This document shows positions 57,575 through 64,000 of a stretch of DNA of 64,000 bases, piece by piece; within the stretch, counting starts at the first letter, position 1, and each line of letters begins with the position of its first letter. The stretch is taken from contig LS997564.1 of the NCBI GenBank assembly GCA_000469685.2, positions 36,660,151-36,724,150 on the forward strand, given 5' to 3'. Under the pieces are notes generated by a model. That model was not told the DNA's origin. It ran no database searches and saw only the letters and a list, made by a program, of their open reading frames with translations. The DNA comes from Haemonchus contortus. Taxonomy: Eukaryota; Nematoda; Chromadorea; Rhabditida; Trichostrongylidae. The position numbers and the translations under genes are program-made.

Positions 57575-58400
57575 AATATCCTATCCAATTTTGACTTCGA
57601 GGAGATGGGAGACCTTTGTCATTCCGTTGATTATCGAATTGCTCAAGCGGATGTCAGTTACCCCTCGTTCCTGTCGCGGGTCAATTTTGTTCAATGGATC
57701 GTAGTCGCTTCGAGGAACACTAGGTATACCATTCTTTTTGATCAGAATATTCTTACAGAAGTCTGACCATCGGGTGCTGGCGTTTATTTGATGTCCCCAC
57801 GCTGGTAGGGCGGTCAGCACAAACTGCATGACCTGTCAGACCCACCTGAACTCCGATTACTCAACAGCAACAGCGTCCTCGGCTTGCATTCGTTTACGGA
57901 GTTCAGAATTCCGGGTTCCCATCTGTACTTCCGTGCACTGGGAAGCTCCATACGTTGACCTTTCCACAATAACGCTGATTACATGTGCATCCTATGTGCG
58001 CAAAGTACAACCCTTTGAGGCTCAAGTGAAAGCAGGAAGAACCACACACCCGAAAAGATCAGTGCGCAGCCGTATGTTCTTTGTCTTCTTCACTACTCTT
58101 GTGATGTGCTCAAATACTCCCCAACGCTGCGCGTTACGTCTGGTCAGCTCAGGAGCTAGGTTGTTCATCATATTGACTTCTCGGCCTAAATACACGTAGC
58201 TAAAGCATTTAGAGATGCTCTTTAGCGTGAAAGGAGCATCAGGTACCAGTCTGTTTCTTATGAACATTGCCTTCGTTAGGTTCATTCTTGAGCCGATCTT
58301 CCTACAAGCGTTGTCGACGGACGTCCACGACGATACCGCCCTGCAGAGCCTCTCAGTTTACGCCAAGAGTGCCCCAATGCTACCTATCAGAATCCACTAA
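57575..58400 (-). pseudogene. RTE-type non-LTR retrotransposon relic (reverse transcriptase C-terminal part)
   Basis: On the minus strand, frames 58285-58022 and 57829-57581 plus the stretch between them read in order: RLVPDAPFTLKSISKCFSYV, YLGREVNMMNNLAPELTRR, RVVKKTKNIRLRTDLF, VLPAFT, VIVERSTYGASQCTEV, NSELRKRM, STRWSDFC. This is the order of the C-terminal region of RTE-clade endonuclease/reverse transcriptases common in strongylid nematodes. At least two stops and frameshifts interrupt it. The endonuclease and the catalytic YxDD region are absent. Confidence 0.8.
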
Positions 58401-60052
58401 GATAATGATAATCACGGCGACAAATTCGATGTTCCCTGAGTAATTCCTAAAACTCCCAAACCTCAATATATGTTAGGCTACTTCGTCAAATAAGGGACAG
58501 TTTTAATTGAGTCGGAATTTTATTCAGTTACTTATTGAAATATCATTCAATATGGGAAGTAGTGCATGAACTTATGGTCAATATTTACCATGAGGAACAA
58601 CTCAATATCGTCATTTATCTCATCTAACCATGAGAGGGTATCAGGAGGTCTAAATGATAGATTGTTATTCGACAATCCAACTTTCCGCATGAAAGAGAAC
58701 GACGTGCTGTCTGTTCACGACGAACACGAATTTGTCCCCGCGAACGTTTTATTATTCCCGGGAGATGAGGGCACATTGGATTGCGTTATTGCCATCCAGT
58801 ACTTGTTTATGCCTCGTGAAATTCGAACGACTTCATGGCTATGACAAATTGGCTGCCTACGAGTTTCCCGAAAGACTTCAGCTTTGAGTTTTTCCCAATG
58901 TAATTCCCATATATGAGGATGGCATCAAGCCATCTGCCTCAGATCAGATTGAACAGACGAATGTTATAACGACGGGAAAAAACCGCCGGGTTCAAACTCG
59001 TACTTCGGGATGAGAAATTGAGCCATGCCCATTCACAACGCTATCCCATTGGGCCTTACGATATGGGAGGAAACCTGATTATGCAAAGCTCCCACATCAG
59101 TTATGAACTCTGATAGCCATCTCGGTTATTCCGATTACCGATTTTCAATATCTGTTTATTTTTGGAATATTTATAGAAATTGCATTTTGATTAATCCGAA
59201 TATAAAATTTCTTTATTCGTATTCTAATTTTTGCGGTCTTTTTATTGATGATGATTCAGCTGATTCACTTGCAACCATATCAACTTATTCAGCTTCCAAT
59301 CACGTCTTCAACTTTTGGAGGATGGCTAGTGCATGGCGCATATTGAAGTGCTTTTTCTTGATCAAGAATACATCTATGTTTTTCGCTTAATAATTTATCG
59401 TACAAAACGCTCATCACTTGCATTGGAAGATCTAAAAGGCACTGCAAGTGATTCATCTGTATTTTTGGGTGAAAGGATATGCACGGCGCAATCCAGAAAA
59501 CCTATGACAACACTAGACACCCTATTCCTTTTTTTCCAAGTACAATTTTGGCCTTAATCGCCTCCCAGAACTCCCCTCCTTCAGTCAAAGGTCACAAATT
59601 GGATTACTCTATAAAACTCGGGTCCAGGGCAATGCAATTTCGCCAACGACTTTTCGACAACCTCAAGTTTTGAAAATCGTCGGCTCACGGCTCTAGCGGA
59701 GGTGGAATCAAATGGAAAATGACGTTTGACTTGAAAATGATTATGGCGAATTTCCCAGCTGAAACACCTATGTGGGTGGAGCAGCTGAAAAAGGCATTGC
59801 ACTTTTTGAATCAACTTGTTGTTGTGGTGCTTTCATGGAAGTTTAGTCACGGCTAGCTTTTTGATTGTTGCCCTGGTTGAGTCAGGTGACGGCTGGTTCT
59901 CTCATGAAACTTGTATTTATTTTTGCTATTTTTTTAGAAAATCTTATACAGTTGCCTTTTTTATGTAGTACCTCTCTGTCAATTGTTTCCCTCTTCACGC
60001 CGTGCTTGATCCTCCTTTGGGACCTTTCCGGATGCACGCTTCGCCTTTGTAA
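58401..60052. other. No supported gene
   Basis: Open frames at 58566-58844 and 59103-59390 are unrecognised. I see no splice or repeat context for them. Confidence 0.4.
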
Positions 60053-60565
60053 AGGCACAGTTCACGGTGAAAATGGTTTTTAAGATTTCTCGATTGTTTG
60101 ATCTTGGGGTCCTTACTGATGATACCATATGAGCCGATGTCAGGTCTAGAGACGTCTTGGATAGGGCACAATGAGGGGTCAGACATTGTATCGTGCGACC
60201 CACAGCAGACGAGTTTCAAGGGCGTTGTAGAGGCTGCGAAGTTCACACAGGAACCCATATGGGGAGTTCGAACAATTTGTCATGACCCATGGCGACAATG
60301 GAAGACAAGCTTGAACAGTATTGGTTCGATATAGTCAGCTCTTTGCGTAATTGCAACAGCTGGAGTCTCGTCCGAATACCCCTTCCATGCCATTTCCTTC
60401 ATGGTATCTCGTACAATTCCTATTTCTCGCTACTTCTAGAGAACCTTTTTTCCCACAAAGTAGGCGGATTTTCTCGTTTCCTTTGCCAACGATGCACTAC
60501 CTTCAATTAACACATTCGCTTTTCGACTAAAAGATGATACCTCGAAGTTATCGCGAATTGTGCCT
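60053..60565 (+). mobile_element. TTAA-type MITE, full length
   Basis: Ends AGGCACAGTTCACGGTGAAA and GTTATCGCGAATTGTGCCT. It is the best reference copy for the interior: GATAGGGCACAATGAGGGG, GAGCTCGTCC-type words, CTTCATGGTATCTCGTACAA, GATGATACCTCGAAGTTATC. Flanking bases GTAA and CGAA are mutated from TTAA. Confidence 0.8.
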
Positions 60566-62498
60566 CGAAGATTGGAGGGTAAAGCTTTGAAGATTGCAGT
60601 GCGCCTGAGTCAACCACTTCGTCCATCCCTTCAAACAGGCAATTCGCTTCGGAACGATTGAAATTTTTTTAAAAATTTCCCTGAAAAAATCTCATTCCTA
60701 CTGGCGATTATGCTCTCATAGAATCTGATATGAAGCACTGTTGCGTCAAAAAAGCGTTTGAATGGGCGCAATAATGGCTTACTGCGCGGGCAAAACGTCC
60801 ACAAATAGGCGTGTTTAACGACTTTGGGGGCGGCGCCGCTGTGATGGCCGCGTTGTAAACACAAGTGTAACGCAGCCACTCCCCTAATGCGACTCGCCAA
60901 AGATGAATATTTATAGAGAGGGCTGAATTTTTCGGGCTTTCCAATTTTTTTTTTATTTTCCTTCTTTTTTCCTTCTTTTCGCACCAACGCTTCCTCTCCT
61001 TTACTGTTCAGTCATCCTATCGCTAGTACAGCCTTGTGCTCGGTTCAAATAACCTATCACATAACCGAGAGACTCAGGTTGAGCCCATAGCGACCATAAA
61101 CCGTTCTAAAACCCACCGCTGTCACGGTAGCCTTGGATTTTCGGCACTTCAACAACGCTGTCCTTCCGGCGAATGCTATGACCATCATAGGCTCATTTCT
61201 ATGGTCTCAAAAGTCGCTATGCCACCTTTGTTAGTGATTCCCATACGCTTTAACCCCATAACGGGGATACGTCCTCCTCCCACTACACCAGCCTTTCACC
61301 ACGTGGTTAAAAAGAACTTCGAGACTTGATGTTTTCGTGACCTTGTGCTTTCGCCTCGATGAGCGATGCCAAAACCTCCAGGAAAGTTGAGTTATGGGCA
61401 ACTCCACGGGTACTTGTGTTTTCCAGACACCATGCTCTTTAACCCTTGCACTACCGAAATTCGCCATTCTCGTACAACCTTTTCAGAGTAAGCTTCGTTA
61501 TCTAAAAGGGAGAAAGGAGGCAAATAGAGACCTTTAGCGGCAATTCGATTTCCGGCCAGAACCAAATATTCGCGAACGTTCTAGGAATCTTATGTATACG
61601 TAGCCCTCGTGCCTGTGAACATATTCCTCCTGAGGGTCTTTCAGAAGTTCCTTTCTACCCAACCTATGAAGGAAATATGTAGAGGGCAAAAGTTGTGAAT
61701 TTTTCGCACTGAATCTGTGTCGCTAAGGGATAAACACCTTCGGAATGACGTTTTAGTACATGAATAAAGCTCAACGAAATGTCGCGAAAATATTTTCAGG
61801 TGGCTTTCCTGTCCTGGCTGACTACCAGGCTGATCTAAGATTACGTATTAACCCCAGTTCGCAGAGTAACATTTACTTTTTTTTGTTTATGGTCCAGCCA
61901 TCCTCACGGGAGTCCCATGACCGACGTTTCAGTTTGATTTCATTTCTGGAAAGTGGTTTTCATAATACCTAAACAGCATGACCACCACATACACTCAGAT
62001 GTTTTTCGGGATTTTGTAGAGGTTAGGTGCACGGCTCAATCCAGAGGTGTGGTTCCAAGTTAATCCCTCTATTTTTAGAAACAAAGTTTTATTTTTTATT
62101 CAAAGTCTGATTCATGAACCTCATACGCTTACAAATACATCTAGGTACCAGAAAAGTTGCTAATCTGCTTGTTTTTCGACTTCTTTTCAAATTTGAATCA
62201 CTTCTTTTCAAATTTGAATCGGAGCAACTCATTATCCTCTTCAGTTGGGTTATCGAGGGCAAATGTATCAAAACAAACAAACAAACAAACTCAATAAAGG
62301 AATTACTTACTGTTTATTAAATATGCATTGAATGATCATTTGTAACTTGTTCGAATCTATATTTTTTGGCCCATTTTCATCTAGGAAAACGGTCTTCATT
62401 ATTACGAGCCACTGCATATGAATTCCTTTCTCGGCAGTACAATTATTGCTTATTTAAAGGCATATCTGACAAATTTTTGCTAGTCATAGGCATTAAGA
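60566..62498. other. No supported gene
   Basis: A short duplicated word CTTCTTTTCAAATTTGAATC (about 62180 and 62201) and a small CAAA repeat (62273-62290) are the only structures noted. Confidence 0.4.
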
Positions 62499-62805
62499 GG
62501 GTGGGGGTGGTGTAGTGGCAAGTGGCGCACTAACATATCACACGCACGGTCAGGGGTTCGAATCCCGGATCGATATCCGCCTAGGCCAACCAAGCCTTCC
62601 ATCCCCCGGGGTCTGTAAATTGGTACCAGACTCGTCTGGGAGGATAAAAGCACTGACTTGTACATCGGCTGGCCGTCGCAAGTCATTGTATAGGTCACAT
62701 ACGCACTCATTACGCCACTACGATTCTTAATGGAAGTCGAGTGCGGGTTGCATCCCTCAGACGGGATTGACTAACGCCAAAAACTTTACTTTTTAAACTT
62801 TATAG
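62499..62805 (+). repeat. Near full-length tRNA-derived SINE
   Basis: GGTGGTGTAGTGGCAAGTGG (A-box end), GGGGTTCGAATCCCGGATCG (B box), GGTACCAGACTCGTCTGGGA, GACGGGATTGACTAACGCC and an ACTTTACTTTTTAAACTTTA tail, a drifted form of the TTTATCC tail. Confidence 0.9.
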
Positions 62806-64000
62806 GCATTGAGATCAAGATTGTCTTAAGCCTTATTTTCATATTCTTTTTTTTATTGAGGAAGATCCATCACCGAGCAGAGTTTTTTCGCAATACCATT
62901 GAGGATCAAACGTTCTTTTCACAGTAATATTGCCGATGGAAGAAAAATAGTCGCTCGATATCCCCCCCCCCCCAAAAAAAAAGAAAGATAGTGATTGATG
63001 CAGAAGAATATTGGTGTTGTTAATTATTATTGCAGCAATAATAGTCCTATTATTACCATAAGTATTATTAATTTTATTCAATTAAATTCAAAATGTACGT
63101 GCATAAGTATTAACGCTGCAAGGGTGTCACTACCCTCACTGTTTAATTTGCTGATGGAAAGCTCAGTGGATTTGGGCGAAGGACTCATTTGACAAAGGTG
63201 AATTGACAGTAGTGAATCGCCCATCAACCGGTCGTGCACCCCTCTGCGACCAGAGTTTTGTCGCGCGATACGCTGCGCGCCATGCGAACGGCGCGACCCC
63301 GTCGGTCCATGGATTCACTCTCCCTTCCAAGACCCAACCCCTACACTTACCAAACGCCGACACTTATCTTTTAGGCCAGTTCTTTTCCTAGATAACCTCT
63401 TCTGTGGTTTGTTTTTCCATAAATAGGTTACCGGGACTTTTCATCCTCGAAAAACGCCCTCTCTCCCACCTGGGAGTCTATTTGTTTCGCTGAACTAGGT
63501 GTCTGATGAAATTCGAAGTATTTTGGTGCAGTTGCGCACATCATTATGTTCTCTCCGGCTGTCATCTTCATCATCATCGTAGACATCTCGAGCTCAGGAT
63601 ATGAGACGAGGACGATAACGGGGCGACAAGCCGATCACGCTCACATAAATTGCATTCAGACATGCGACTGCCTGCTGACTGCTCAAGTTCCCATCCAATC
63701 GTCGCCTCGTTCTACGAAATGTTCATATCGCCCTATCAGCCCCGGAAATCTCCTCCCCTTTCTTTGAATCCATTAATCACAAAATTCCTCTGAAAAACTC
63801 TGCGTTGCTGTTTTCCACCTGTTTTTCCACCTGCGCGTAGTTCCCACAATGTCCTCATTGAGTCTCCTAATTTTATTATGAGTGGGCTGGGAGTGGGTGT
63901 AAGGCTTTTTTCAAGTCTCTTTTCATTATCCATTACTCATGTTTTCAAAGTATTAAAAAGAATTTCTTGCTGCCCACATGAACTTTAGCTTCTCCTTTTC
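62806..64000. other. No supported gene
   Basis: A C-run next to an A-run at about 62960-62985 is the only structure noted. Overlapping frames on both strands at 63163-63391 are not recognisable. Confidence 0.4.

Overview
The window looks like a repeat-rich stretch of a nematode nuclear genome, most likely a clade V (strongylid, hookworm-like) parasite. The reasons are short phase-0 introns with GT/AG ends and TTTCAG acceptors, TATA boxes close to the start codons, several mariner relics, an RTE-type retrotransposon relic, and a dense load of small MITE, SINE and Helitron elements. Species is inference. There are no operons, rRNAs or convincing tRNA genes. Nearly all of the longer open frames are chance or transposon-derived.

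The first 19.3 kb holds the only gene set I can support well: a cluster of paralogous small secreted-protein genes, referred to here as genes 1, A, C, D, E and B. Each intact copy has four exons joined in phase 0. Exon 1 encodes a signal peptide. Exon 2 encodes a variable, low-complexity Thr/Ser/Asn/Gly- or Pro-rich linker plus the start of a conserved domain. Exon 3 continues the domain, and a 29-codon exon 4 ends in a VTIxCGG motif. Gene 1 (minus, 1-277) runs off the left edge. A (plus, 6857-7876) and C (minus, 10370-11422) look intact. B (plus, 17016-19222) is divergent with one splice ambiguity. D (minus, 13838-14311) and E (plus, near 15519) are pseudogenes. I do not recognise the family. 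The predicted beta-alpha-beta-beta-alpha-beta order is compatible with an SEA/ferredoxin-like fold behind a mucin-like linker, but this is inference.

Genes A and C are tail to tail in the arms of a palindrome of about 5.8 kb (about 6235-12045). Its centre is a 504-bp element of an interspersed MITE family with AGGCAC...GTGCCT ends and TTAA target sites. Gene D has lost its promoter to a foldback element flanked by a 9-bp direct repeat. Gene 1 supplies the matching empty site. Genes 1, D/E, A and B share a conserved upstream block that suggests an ancestral divergent promoter.

From 19.3 kb to the end I see almost only repeats: at least eight copies or fragments of the TTAA MITE across the window, more than a dozen copies of a tRNA-derived SINE (one with a 13-bp target-site duplication and a TTTATCC tail), a non-autonomous Helitron with a 118-bp minisatellite (36130-37358), three mariner derivatives, several foldback elements, an RTE reverse-transcriptase relic (57575-58400), simple repeats and a 1.2-kb pyrimidine-rich tract. 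Two short candidate exons (42424-42522 and 50826-50982) could belong to a gene with very long introns, but this is weak.
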